This document shows positions 7,735-15,264 of a DNA stretch of 33,721 bases, one piece after another. The DNA lies in NCBI GenBank assembly GCA_946628545.1, contig CAMOWU010000031.1:1-33721 (forward strand). Direction: 5' to 3'. The stretch's first letter is position 1; the number at the start of each line of letters is the position of its first letter. The position numbers and the translations under genes are program-made. Under the pieces are notes generated by a model. The model was not told the DNA's origin and did no database searches. It was given only the letters and a program-made list of their open reading frames with translations. This DNA comes from an uncultured Bacteroides sp. (GTDB lineage: Bacteria; Bacteroidota; Bacteroidia; Bacteroidales; Bacteroidaceae).

Positions 7735-8511
7735 TTATTCAGTGATGACAGTCCCTTGCTTACCGTCGATGGCTGTAGCAAGAGTAATGATGACACGTTT
7801 CACCCCTGCATGAATGGCCTGGAAGGCATTCTCGAGCTTGGGAATCATACCACCCTGGATAACTCCTTCTTCGGTGAGACGGTGAAACTCAGCCTCGTTG
7901 ATGGATGGAATCACACTGTCATCATCGTCGGCATTGCGCAAGACGCCTTTCTTCTCAAAACAATAAATGAGGGTCACATCGTAGTGCGTCGCCAGGGCCT
8001 TGGCTGTTTCACCTGCCATGGTGTCAGCATTGGTGTTGAGCAAGCAGCCACGCCCGTCGTGGGTAAGGGGAGCTATCACTGGCACCACGCCGTTTTCAAT
8101 AAGACGAGAGAGCATATCGTCATTGCAAGCATCCACATCGCCTACAAAACCATAATCCACGTCCTTGACCTCGCGTTTGTGGGAACGCATGATGTCCATG
8201 TCGGCGCCTGTCATGCCCAAGGCATTCACGCCACAAGCCTGCAACTTGGCAACGATGTTCTTGTTGACCAACCCACCATAGACCATGGTGACCACACGGA
8301 GCATATCGCTGTCGGTGATGCGGCGGCCATTGACCATCTGGGTCTCTATACCCAGTTCAGAAGCCAGTTTAGTGGCAGAACGGCCACCACCATGCACCAG
8401 GATCTTACGGCCTTCTATGGCGGCGAAATCGTTGATGAGTTGGGCAAGGGAAGCATCGTCTTCCACAATCTTGCCACCTACTTTGATGATTGTCAGTTTC
8501 TCCATAAGCAA
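7735..8511 (-). CDS. argB: Acetylglutamate kinase
   Basis: Phosphorylates N-acetyl-L-glutamate with ATP, the second step of the arginine pathway, in the cytoplasm. The 258-residue product is a complete amino acid kinase. Visible motifs are IIKVGGKIVED (8-18) with the phosphate-binding lysines, HGGGRSAT (40-47), the substrate loop NTNADTMAGE (159-168) and GGMIPKLENA (220-229). The start is either Met1 or Met3 (MEKLTIIKVGG, 8505); the sequence does not decide between them. It lies downstream of speA on the same strand, but a 295-bp repeat array separates them, so co-transcription is uncertain. Proximity of arginine synthesis and arginine decarboxylation is notable but common in this order. Confidence 0.96.
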   Translation of the reverse strand: MLMEKLTIIKVGGKIVEDDASLAQLINDFAAIEGRKILVHGGGRSATKLASELGIETQMVNGRRITDSDMLRVVTMVYGGLVNKNIVAKLQACGVNALGMTGADMDIMRSHKREVKDVDYGFVGDVDACNDDMLSRLIENGVVPVIAPLTHDGRGCLLNTNADTMAGETAKALATHYDVTLIYCFEKKGVLRNADDDDSVIPSINEAEFHRLTEEGVIQGGMIPKLENAFQAIHAGVKRVIITLATAIDGKQGTVITE

Positions 8512-8529
8512 TGATAAGTATTTTGCGAA

Positions 8530-8764
8530 ATTACCCCACCCCTACTTGCTCGAATTACCCCACCCCTACCCCTCCCCTTAGAGGGGAGGGGAGTTCGAGG
8601 ATGGAAGTCAATTACCCCACCCCTGCCCCTACCCTTAGAGGGGAGGGGAGTTCGTGGATGGAAGTCATTACCCCACCCCTGCCCCTCCCCTTAGAGGGGA
8701 GGGGAGTTCGTGGATGGGAGTCATTACCCCACCCCTGCCCCTCCCCTTAGAGGGGAGGGGAGTT
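8530..8764. repeat. Tandem array of CCCCTCCCCTTAGAGGGGAGGGG units, 56-57 bp period
   Basis: Units starting ATTACCCCACCCCT lie at 8530 (truncated), 8554, 8611, 8667 and 8723. The full units are 56-57 bp apart, and most contain the 10-bp inverted repeat CCCCTCCCCT/AGGGGAGGGG around TAG. The spacer is GAGTTCGTGGATGGAAGTC. The last two full units are nearly identical, implying recent expansion. The array fills the gap from 43 bases after the speA stop to 18 bases before argB, so it would lie in the argB leader if argB is read from speA. Confidence 0.85.
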
Positions 8765-8806
8765 GTTTGTTTGAGGTTCTATTCCCTTGCGAGGGGAGGG
8801 GGCTGT

Positions 8807-10705
8807 TTATTCGAGATAAGTGTAGCCGTAGAGACCTGAGCGGTAGGTGCTGAGGAATTCCTTACCTTCGTCGGTGGTGATGCGACCTTCCTCGATGGAT
8901 TTCTTTACCCACGTCTCGAGTGTACGCACCATCTTCTTGGGGTCGAACTGCACGTAGTCGAGCACCTCGGCCACGGTCTCGCCATCGATAATCTGGTCGA
9001 TACTGTATCCACCCTTGTTGACCGAGATATGCACAGCGGTGGTGTCGCCGAAGAGGTTGTGCATGTCGCCGAGGATCTCCTGATAGGCTCCCACAAGAAA
9101 CACACCGAGATAATAATGAGGGTCTTTCTTCTTGTTGAGGGTATGCACTGGCAGGATATGGGCGATATTCTGGTTGGTCACGAAATTGGTGATCTTGCCG
9201 TCGGAATCGCAGGTGATGTCCTGGATGGTGGCGGCATTGTTGGGCTGTTCGTTGAGACGCTGCACGGGCATGATGGGGAACATCTGGTCGATGGCCCAAG
9301 AGTCGGGCAAGGACTGGAAGATAGAGAAGTTGCAGAAATACTTGTCGGCCAGCAGTTTGTCGAGCGACCAAAACTCTTCTGGGGCATGCTTCATACTGTG
9401 GCTGAGGGCGTTCACTTCCCTTGCTACGGACCAATACATGCTTTCAATCTCGGCACGTGTGTGGAGATCGACCAATCCGTGGGTGAAGAGTTCCAAGGCT
9501 TCCTCACGGATCTGCTGGGCATCGTGCCAGTCCTCGAGCATGGTGCGAGGGTTGAGGTTGTCCCATATCTCATAGAGGTCCTTCACCAGTTCGTGCTCGT
9601 TCTCATTGGGCTCATATTCCTCGGGCATGGCAGGCAAACCTGCTGTTTCGAGCACATCCACTACAAGCACTGCATGGTGCGCTGCCAGTGAACGTCCGCC
9701 CTCGGTGATGAGGTTGGGATGAGGCACATCGTTGTTGTCGGCGATATCGCTGAAGGTATAGACGCAGTTGTTGACATACTCCTGAATGGAGTAGTTGACA
9801 CTGCTCTCGCTGTTGGATGAGCGGGTGCCATCGTAATCCACACCCAGACCGCCACCACAATCGACGAAATCGACCTGATAGCCCAGTTTACGCAACTGCA
9901 CATAGAACTGTGCTGCCTCTCTCAGGGCGTTCTGAATACGGCGTATCTTGGTGATTTGACTGCCAATATGGAAATGAATCAGGCGCAAGCAGTCTTTCAT
10001 GCCGTAATGCTCCAAGCGCTCCAGGGCAGTGAGCAGTTCGCTCGACGTCAGTCCGAACTTACTGGCGTCGCCACCGCTCTCTTCCCACTTGCCACTGCCG
10101 GAGGAAGCGAGTTTGATGCGAATGCCGATGTTGGGCTGAACATTCAGGCGCTTGGCGGCCTTGGCGATGATGTCGAGCTCGTTGAGCTTCTCCACCACGA
10201 TGAAGATCCTCTTGCCCATCTTCTGGGCCAACAAGGCCAGCTCGATATAGCTTTCGTCCTTGTAGCCATTGCAGATGATGAGGGAGTCGGAGTCCATATT
10301 CACGGCGATGACCGCATGCAGTTCGGGCTTGGAGCCAGCCTCAAGACCAAGGTTGTATTTCTTGCCATGACTCACCACTTCTTCCACCACGGGTCGCATC
10401 TGATTGACCTTGATGGGATAGATGATGAAGTTCTGACCCTTGTAGCCATACTCCTTGGCTGCCTTGTCGAAACAGACTGACGTTTTCTCGATTCTGTTGT
10501 CGATGATATCGGGGAATCGAAGGATAACGGGAGCCGTGACATCGCGTTTCTCCAGTTCGTCCATGACTTCTCGTATATCTACCTCCACGTTGTCTTTGCA
10601 GGGTGTCACCACCACATGTCCTTTGTCGTTGATGTGGAAATAGTTCACTCCCCAGCCCGAGATGCTGTAGAGTTCGGCTGAGTCTTCAATACGCCATTTT
10701 CTCAT
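8807..10705 (-). CDS. speA: Biosynthetic arginine decarboxylase
   Basis: PLP-dependent cytoplasmic enzyme converting arginine to agmatine and CO2, the first step of polyamine synthesis in Bacteroidales. At 632 residues it has the normal length for the fold-III (alanine racemase-like barrel) SpeA family. Visible features are the PLP lysine in IIYPIKVNQ (Lys 99), HFHIGSQITKIRR (244-256), and the phosphate-binding glycine loop DCGGGLGVDYDGT (282-294). The C-terminal half contains LVGAYQEILGDMHNLFGDTT. The N-terminus WRIEDSAELYSISGWGVNYF is characteristic and supports the ATG at 10705. The nearest neighbour on the same strand is argB. No carboxynorspermidine genes are in the window. Confidence 0.96.
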   Translation of the reverse strand: MRKWRIEDSAELYSISGWGVNYFHINDKGHVVVTPCKDNVEVDIREVMDELEKRDVTAPVILRFPDIIDNRIEKTSVCFDKAAKEYGYKGQNFIIYPIKVNQMRPVVEEVVSHGKKYNLGLEAGSKPELHAVIAVNMDSDSLIICNGYKDESYIELALLAQKMGKRIFIVVEKLNELDIIAKAAKRLNVQPNIGIRIKLASSGSGKWEESGGDASKFGLTSSELLTALERLEHYGMKDCLRLIHFHIGSQITKIRRIQNALREAAQFYVQLRKLGYQVDFVDCGGGLGVDYDGTRSSNSESSVNYSIQEYVNNCVYTFSDIADNNDVPHPNLITEGGRSLAAHHAVLVVDVLETAGLPAMPEEYEPNENEHELVKDLYEIWDNLNPRTMLEDWHDAQQIREEALELFTHGLVDLHTRAEIESMYWSVAREVNALSHSMKHAPEEFWSLDKLLADKYFCNFSIFQSLPDSWAIDQMFPIMPVQRLNEQPNNAATIQDITCDSDGKITNFVTNQNIAHILPVHTLNKKKDPHYYLGVFLVGAYQEILGDMHNLFGDTTAVHISVNKGGYSIDQIIDGETVAEVLDYVQFDPKKMVRTLETWVKKSIEEGRITTDEGKEFLSTYRSGLYGYTYLE

Positions 10706-10736
10706 TCTTTCTTACGCTATATGTGTGTGATTAATG

Positions 10737-10972
10737 ATGTTGCCCTTTCAGGGCGGTTCTTTTCGGGTTTTATTCGAGTCCCAGGGTGATGCCCTGGGCT
10801 GAGAGATAATGCCCTTTCAGGGCGATGGTTCTTTTGAAAAGTATGTTGCCCTTTCAGGGCGGTTCTATTCGGGTTTTATTCGAGTCCCAGGGTGATGCCC
10901 TGGGCTGAGAGATAATGCCCTTTCAGGGCGATGGTTCTTTTGAAAAGTATGTTGCCCTTTCAGGGCGGTTCT
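10737..10972. repeat. 106-bp tandem repeat of GCCCTTTCAGGGC and CCCAGGG...CCCTGGG palindromes
   Basis: Two complete units of exactly 106 bp (10737-10842 and 10843-10948) are followed by a 24-bp partial third (10949-10972). The third runs into the aroK stop codon at 10971-10973. Each unit holds two GCCCTTTCAGGGC palindromes and one TCCCAGGGTGATGCCCTGGG hairpin. The two units are almost identical. They fill the gap between aroK and speA and are the reverse complement of the cluster at 1833-1945. Confidence 0.9.
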
Positions 10973-11498
10973 ATAAATTGAGCATAAGCTGCAGTTCCTT
11001 GGCTTTCTCGTGAACGAGGCCTTTGGTGGTGAGGGTCTCGATGGGCATGATGTACTTCGCCTGAGCGTAGAAGGGTTCACGGATGGTGAGCGAATCCTTG
11101 ATATAGGAGATCAGCTCTTCTGGCGATTTGCCCTGTATCAATGGTCGCTGCGACTTGCCCATAAGGAGGTGGGTACGCAGCGTCTCTGGTGTGGCTTTCA
11201 GATAGACAGTATCGGCCTGCTGGTTCATGTACGACATGTTGTCGAAGAAACAGGGAGTGCCACCACCTGTGGAGATGATGACATCTTCGAACTCGCCTAC
11301 CTCGTGGAGCATGCGCTGCTCCAGTCGTCGGAACTCATCCTCGCCTTTCTGCTCGAAGATCTGGGGTATGGTCATGCGGTAGCGGTCCTCGATATACCAG
11401 TCGAGGTCGAAGAACTCCAGTCCGGTGTTGCGTCCCAGGATACGTCCGATGGTGGTCTTTCCAGCCCCCATGTATCCGATCAGAATGATTCTTCTCAC
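10971..11498 (-). CDS. aroK: Shikimate kinase (GTG start)
   Basis: Phosphorylates shikimate to shikimate-3-phosphate with ATP in aromatic amino acid synthesis. I place the start at GTG 11498, which gives 175 residues, the usual size. It begins RRIILIGYMGAGKTTIG (Walker A, 8-16) and lies 23 bases after the topA stop. The longer open frame to 11594 would add 32 lysine-rich residues and overlap topA by 73 bases, which is unlikely. Other visible motifs are FFDLDWYIE (shikimate-binding Asp), STGGGTPCF (substrate-binding GGG), SQRPLI (lid arginine) and REPFYAQA. It probably forms a topA-aroK operon. The stop codon directly abuts the repeat array at 10737-10972. Confidence 0.93.
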   Translation of the reverse strand: MRRIILIGYMGAGKTTIGRILGRNTGLEFFDLDWYIEDRYRMTIPQIFEQKGEDEFRRLEQRMLHEVGEFEDVIISTGGGTPCFFDNMSYMNQQADTVYLKATPETLRTHLLMGKSQRPLIQGKSPEELISYIKDSLTIREPFYAQAKYIMPIETLTTKGLVHEKAKELQLMLNL

Positions 11499-11521
11499 GT
11501 CTTGTTTCTGTTTTTTTGATG

Positions 11522-13861
11522 CTATTTCTTCGTGTTCCGTCTCTTTTTGCTTCCAGCGGGTTTCTTCTCTTGCTTCTCGATGATCTCCATACACTGCTCA
11601 AGAGTCAGTGAGGCTGGTTCTTCTGTCGTCTTGGGAATCTTGTAGTTGGATCCCTTATAGGCGATATAAGGACCGTAGATGCCGTTGAGAATCTCAAGTT
11701 CGGGTTCCTCTTCAAAACTCTTGATATGCTTCTTCTTGTCTTGCAGCCGCCTCTGGTCAATGAGCACCACACTCTGCTCCAGGGTGATGGTGAGCGGGTT
11801 GTAGGTCTCAGGTATGCTGATGTACTGCTTGGCGTAACGAACATAGGGACCAAACTTGCTGACACCTACGGTCACCGGCTCGCCCTTGTAGATGCCTAAC
11901 TCACGAGGCAGGGCAAACAGGTCGAGGGCTTCTTCCAAGGTGATGTCAGTCAGACTCTGTCCCTTCTTCATCTGCGCGAAGAGCGGCTTTTCTTCCTCGT
12001 CGGCTGAACCTATCTGTATCACTGGACCGTAGCGACCGATCTTGGCAAACACTGGGCGACCCGTCTTGGGATCAGTGCCAAGCAGGCGCTCACCCACCTT
12101 GTGCTTCTCCTTCAACTGCATGGTTTCTTCCACTTGGGGCTCAAAGCGGTCGTAGAACTCGTGCATGGAGTCTTTCCAGTTCTCCTTGCCCTCGGCTATC
12201 TCATCAAAGTCTCGCTCCACCTTGGCGGTGAAGTTATAGTCCATGATTTCTGGGAAGTGGGCCTGCAGGAAATCCACCACAACCGTTCCGATGTCGGTGG
12301 GAAGCAACTTGCCTTTCTCAACGCCGTACTTCTCCGTCTTCTTCTGCGACTTCACTTGGCCGTCGGAGAGGGTGATGGTCATGTATTTGCGCTCATCCCC
12401 TTTCTTCTCACCCTTGGCCACGTAGTCGCGCTGCTGGATGGTGGAGATGGTGGGGGCATAGGTGGAAGGACGTCCGATGCCCAACTCCTCCATCTTCTTC
12501 ACCAAAGTGGCCTCGGTGTAGCGTGGGGGATGGGAGGTGAACTTCTCTGATGCCACGATATTGTCATAATAGAGGTGGTCGCCAACCTCCACGGATGGGA
12601 GCAGATGGTTGTCGTCGTCTTGGTCGTTGTCGTCGTCGTGCGACTCACGATAGACTTTCAGGAAGCCATCGAAAACCACGACTTGACCTGATGAGATGAA
12701 CTGCAGTTTCTCACCCTCAATATCGATGCTGACCACCGTCTTCTCCAGTTCTGCATCGGCCATTTGGGAAGCGATGGTGCGTTTCCAAATCAACTCATAA
12801 AGTCGTTTCTGCTGCATGTTGCCGTCGATCGACTTCTTATTGATATAGGTCGGACGGATGGCCTCGTGGGCCTCCTGGGCGCCTTTGGCGGTGGTGTGGA
12901 ACTGACGGGTGTGGAGATAGGCTTCGCCCATGGTGCTGACAATCTCCTCACGGCTGGTGGAAAGACAGAGCTGGGAGAGATTGACGGAGTCGGTACGCAT
13001 GTAGGTGATGTGACCGGCTTCGTAGAGGTTCTGTGCCACAAGCATGGTCTGAGAAACGGTGAATCCTAACTTACGGGCGGCTTCCTGCTGCAAGGTGGAG
13101 GTGGTGAAAGGGGCGGCAGGACTCTTCTTCAATGGACGCTTGCTGATGTCGGAGACGGTGAAGGTGGCGTCTTTGCATCGCTCAAGGAAAGCCTTGGCTT
13201 CGTCCTCGGTCTTGAAACGGCTCGACAGTTCGGCACGCATCATTTCGGTCTCACCCGACTTGGTGGTGACAGCAAACTGACCTACTACCTTATAACTGCC
13301 CTCGGGTGTGAACTTCTCTATTTCACGCTCACGCTCCACAATCAGACGCACGGCGACTGACTGCACACGACCGGCAGAAAGGGATGGTTTGATCTTTTTC
13401 CACAACACAGGGGAAAGTTTGAAACCCACGATGCGGTCGAGCACACGGCGTGCTTGTTGGGCATTGACCAGATTCTGGTCGATCTGGCGGGGGGTCTCTA
13501 TCGCATGGAGGATGGCCGACTTGGTGATTTCGTGAAACACGATTCGGCGGGTCTTCTCGGGTGTCAAGGCCAGGACCTCATACAAATGCCATGAAATGGC
13601 CTCTCCTTCACGGTCTTCATCGGATGCGAGCCATACCGTCTCTGCTTCTTTCGACAAGGACCTCAGTTTCTTCACAATCTCCGACTTGTCTTCGGGGATC
13701 ACATACTCAGGGGAAAAGGTATCAAGGTCGATACTGAATTCTTTTGACTTCAAGTCGCGTATGTGTCCATAACTCGACATCACTTTATAGTCCTTGCCAA
13801 GGAATTTCTCAATGGTCTGGGCCTTGGCGGGAGACTCCACTATTACCAGGTTTTTCAGCAT
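11522..13861 (-). CDS. topA: DNA topoisomerase I (type IA)
   Basis: Relaxes negative supercoils by single-strand cleavage. The 779-residue product contains the Toprim domain (VIVESPAKAQTIEKFLG, about 6-22; metal-binding SDEDREGEAIS, 80-90). It also has the cleavage/strand-passage domain with the catalytic tyrosine in HITYMRTDSVN (Tyr 287). Instead of zinc-finger repeats the C-terminus carries glycine/tyrosine-rich repeats (FAKIGRYGPVIQIG, GVSKFGPYVRYAK, GIYGPYIAYKG). These are characteristic of Bacteroidetes TopA. A basic tail, KKPAGSKKRRNTKK, follows. An acidic patch ESHDDDNDQDDDN interrupts the core. It is followed closely by aroK, suggesting co-transcription. I see no certain promoter in front of it. 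Confidence 0.96.
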   Translation of the reverse strand: MLKNLVIVESPAKAQTIEKFLGKDYKVMSSYGHIRDLKSKEFSIDLDTFSPEYVIPEDKSEIVKKLRSLSKEAETVWLASDEDREGEAISWHLYEVLALTPEKTRRIVFHEITKSAILHAIETPRQIDQNLVNAQQARRVLDRIVGFKLSPVLWKKIKPSLSAGRVQSVAVRLIVEREREIEKFTPEGSYKVVGQFAVTTKSGETEMMRAELSSRFKTEDEAKAFLERCKDATFTVSDISKRPLKKSPAAPFTTSTLQQEAARKLGFTVSQTMLVAQNLYEAGHITYMRTDSVNLSQLCLSTSREEIVSTMGEAYLHTRQFHTTAKGAQEAHEAIRPTYINKKSIDGNMQQKRLYELIWKRTIASQMADAELEKTVVSIDIEGEKLQFISSGQVVVFDGFLKVYRESHDDDNDQDDDNHLLPSVEVGDHLYYDNIVASEKFTSHPPRYTEATLVKKMEELGIGRPSTYAPTISTIQQRDYVAKGEKKGDERKYMTITLSDGQVKSQKKTEKYGVEKGKLLPTDIGTVVVDFLQAHFPEIMDYNFTAKVERDFDEIAEGKENWKDSMHEFYDRFEPQVEETMQLKEKHKVGERLLGTDPKTGRPVFAKIGRYGPVIQIGSADEEEKPLFAQMKKGQSLTDITLEEALDLFALPRELGIYKGEPVTVGVSKFGPYVRYAKQYISIPETYNPLTITLEQSVVLIDQRRLQDKKKHIKSFEEEPELEILNGIYGPYIAYKGSNYKIPKTTEEPASLTLEQCMEIIEKQEKKPAGSKKRRNTKK

Positions 13862-14041
13862 GCTGCTTATTGATCTAAATATTTACATTTCACCAAATGG
13901 TGTTGTCGTTTACATGACAGGCACTATTATATATAGGCACTATAATGAATATAGACATGAAAGACAACCCAATGAAGCCCAAAACCCATGCCATGATGTG
14001 CATTTTAAAGCCTGGACTTACAAATTTGGCGCAAAATTATG

Positions 14042-14090
14042 AAAAAAAGCAGACCCACACATTATTATATAGTGAGAATCTGCTTTTTTT
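14042..14090 (-). terminator. Strong, potentially bidirectional terminator hairpin
   Basis: AAAAAAAGCAGA (14042-14053) is exactly complementary to TCTGCTTTTTTT (14079-14090), giving a 12-bp stem. T-runs on either strand would end transcription from the left or right. On the minus strand it lies downstream of the TPR/beta-barrel/duplicated-domain genes and would insulate topA. Confidence 0.75.
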
Positions 14091-14144
14091 AACTTTTTTA
14101 TGTGATTAGAGTGCCTCTTTTCCGACTTAAGTCTAAACTCATAA

Positions 14145-14310
14145 CTATTCAGGGTGTGCTGTCACAAATGGTCGCTTCGCTCAAAATTGCCGAAAAATTT
14201 GATTCAAAATTATCGAAAATAGATTTGGTAGAGATTTTCTTATAATTTTTCTGAATAATTTTCCTATAATTTTGAGCTAAGCGACCCCTAAAGGGTTACG
14301 GTCTGAATAG
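14145..14310. repeat. Third copy of the inverted-end element, reversed relative to copies at 186-529
   Basis: Begins CTATTCAGG and ends GTCTGAATAG, with inner arms GGTCGCTTCGCTCAAAATT and AATTTTGAGCTAAGCGACC. The internal stretch TCTGAATAATTTTCCTATAA is the reverse complement of the left core of the first two copies, so the element is inserted in the opposite orientation. The 523-bp gap 13862-14384 holds this element, the terminator at 14042-14090 and a heptamer array at 14314-14387. I see no gene in it. Confidence 0.75.
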
Positions 14311-14313
14311 ACA

Positions 14314-14387
14314 CCTAAACTCTAAAGCCCAAAGCCTAAAGTCTAAAGCCCAAAGTCTAAAGCCTAAAGTCTAAAGTCTAAAGTCTA
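14314..14387. repeat. Heptamer tandem array AAAGTCT/AAAGCCC ending in a stop codon
   Basis: About nine 7-bp units (TCTAAAG, CCCAAAG, CCTAAAG variants) run up to the stop codon of the preceding minus-strand gene. Read on that strand the gene ends in TAG followed by ACTTTAGACTTTAG, so the stop codon itself is in phase with the array. Confidence 0.8.
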
Positions 14388-15179
14388 TTTTTTCCGTTCT
14401 CTATTGAGTGCTTTCTCCATATCCTTCGAGGTCAAGACTGTGTAGAACACTTTCTCGGTCTGGTTGCCCGAGAAACGGAGGATGAGGTTGGCGCCTCTCT
14501 GAATACAAAGGTTGGCCATGAATCGCACACCTTCGATATTGGGCATATTGAAGAGGATGAAAGCCTTCAGCTGGTTGGCGTCGCGAACCATGTCGTCCAT
14601 ATTGTGAAGACCCTCATCTATCAAGTTCTCGATGATGATGTTGGCATCGCTCATGCTGGCTGAAGTGATGATGATGCCATCGACAAGTGGGAAAGGTGCG
14701 GCACTGTTGATGATGACAACAAGATTCTCAAGGGTGAACACTTGTTGGGGAGCTCCAGAGGCACTGAGGATCGATTTTGTCTCTTCAGGGGTGAAAGAGC
14801 AAGAGGCTTTCTTACCCGTCTGGCTACCCACACAGACCATCTTGAGGGCTGCGCCACTGTTGCTGATGAGCGAGAGCATCTGGCGGGTGCCTTCTCCACT
14901 CTTGATGTACTCATCGCGAAGCAGGGTCTTCCAATAGTCGTTGTTCTCGATGAGTTGGTCCATGTTGAAGTCGGGTTCCTTCAATTCAATGTTGAAGACA
15001 ATTTCATTGTCCGTGCAAGTTGTACTGGTCAGTTTGGAACGGTCGGTGATCTCTACCGGACACTTGGCATTCATCTTGTCCGACATATACTGCAACGACA
15101 TGTTCTGGGCAAGACAAGTGGTGGTCGCTGCTATCATCATCGTGATAGCGCAGACAAAGCTTTTCAATGGTGTAGTCAT
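14385..15179 (-). CDS. Secreted protein of unknown function with internal duplication
   Basis: A 264-residue product with a signal peptide (cleavage after TTTCLAQ, about residue 25) and no membrane segment, so it is probably periplasmic. I do not recognise a named family. Two halves appear related. About residues 96-141 contain GTRQMLSLISNSGAALKMVC and later GSQTGKK. About residues 214-259 contain GVRFMANLCIQRGANLILRF and later GNQTEKV. The conserved pattern is G-x-R-x-M-x2-L...GA-x-L...G-x-QT-x-K. Three cysteines are present in the first half. It is the last of three same-strand genes after a TPR protein and a beta-barrel protein (82-bp gap), suggesting an envelope function. Its stop codon is embedded in a heptamer array. 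Confidence 0.7.
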   Translation of the reverse strand: MTTPLKSFVCAITMMIAATTTCLAQNMSLQYMSDKMNAKCPVEITDRSKLTSTTCTDNEIVFNIELKEPDFNMDQLIENNDYWKTLLRDEYIKSGEGTRQMLSLISNSGAALKMVCVGSQTGKKASCSFTPEETKSILSASGAPQQVFTLENLVVIINSAAPFPLVDGIIITSASMSDANIIIENLIDEGLHNMDDMVRDANQLKAFILFNMPNIEGVRFMANLCIQRGANLILRFSGNQTEKVFYTVLTSKDMEKALNRERKK

Positions 15180-15220
15180 AGTGTGATAATATTTTATGGG
15201 TTGTTGTTGTAGGTTTTTTT

Positions 15221-15264
15221 ATGGGAACTATGGAAATGATGGGAATGATGGGAATGATGGGCTA
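15221..15264. repeat. Nonamer tandem repeat GGGAATGAT at the end of the beta-barrel gene
   Basis: Four to five units of ATGGGAATG/ATGGAAATG lead into the stop codon at 15262-15264. The short-repeat-at-stop pattern matches those at 14314 and 16991 although the unit sequence is unrelated. Confidence 0.75.

Noticed and set aside
8530-8764. CRISPR-like array (regular ~56-bp spacing)
   Set aside because: The spacers are the same in each unit, so this is a simple tandem repeat, and no cas genes are present.
8511-8839. Proline-rich + strand frames (TPPLPLPLEGRG-type peptides)
   Set aside because: Direct translation of the CCCCTCCCC repeat array; no gene.
11499-11594. N-terminal extension of aroK to an upstream ATG
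   Set aside because: It would overlap topA by 73 bases and add lysine-rich residues absent from the family; GTG at 11498 gives the standard 175-residue enzyme.
13943-14107. Possible 54-codon + strand gene upstream of topA
   Set aside because: It runs through the terminator hairpin at 14042-14090 and shows no family features or promoter.
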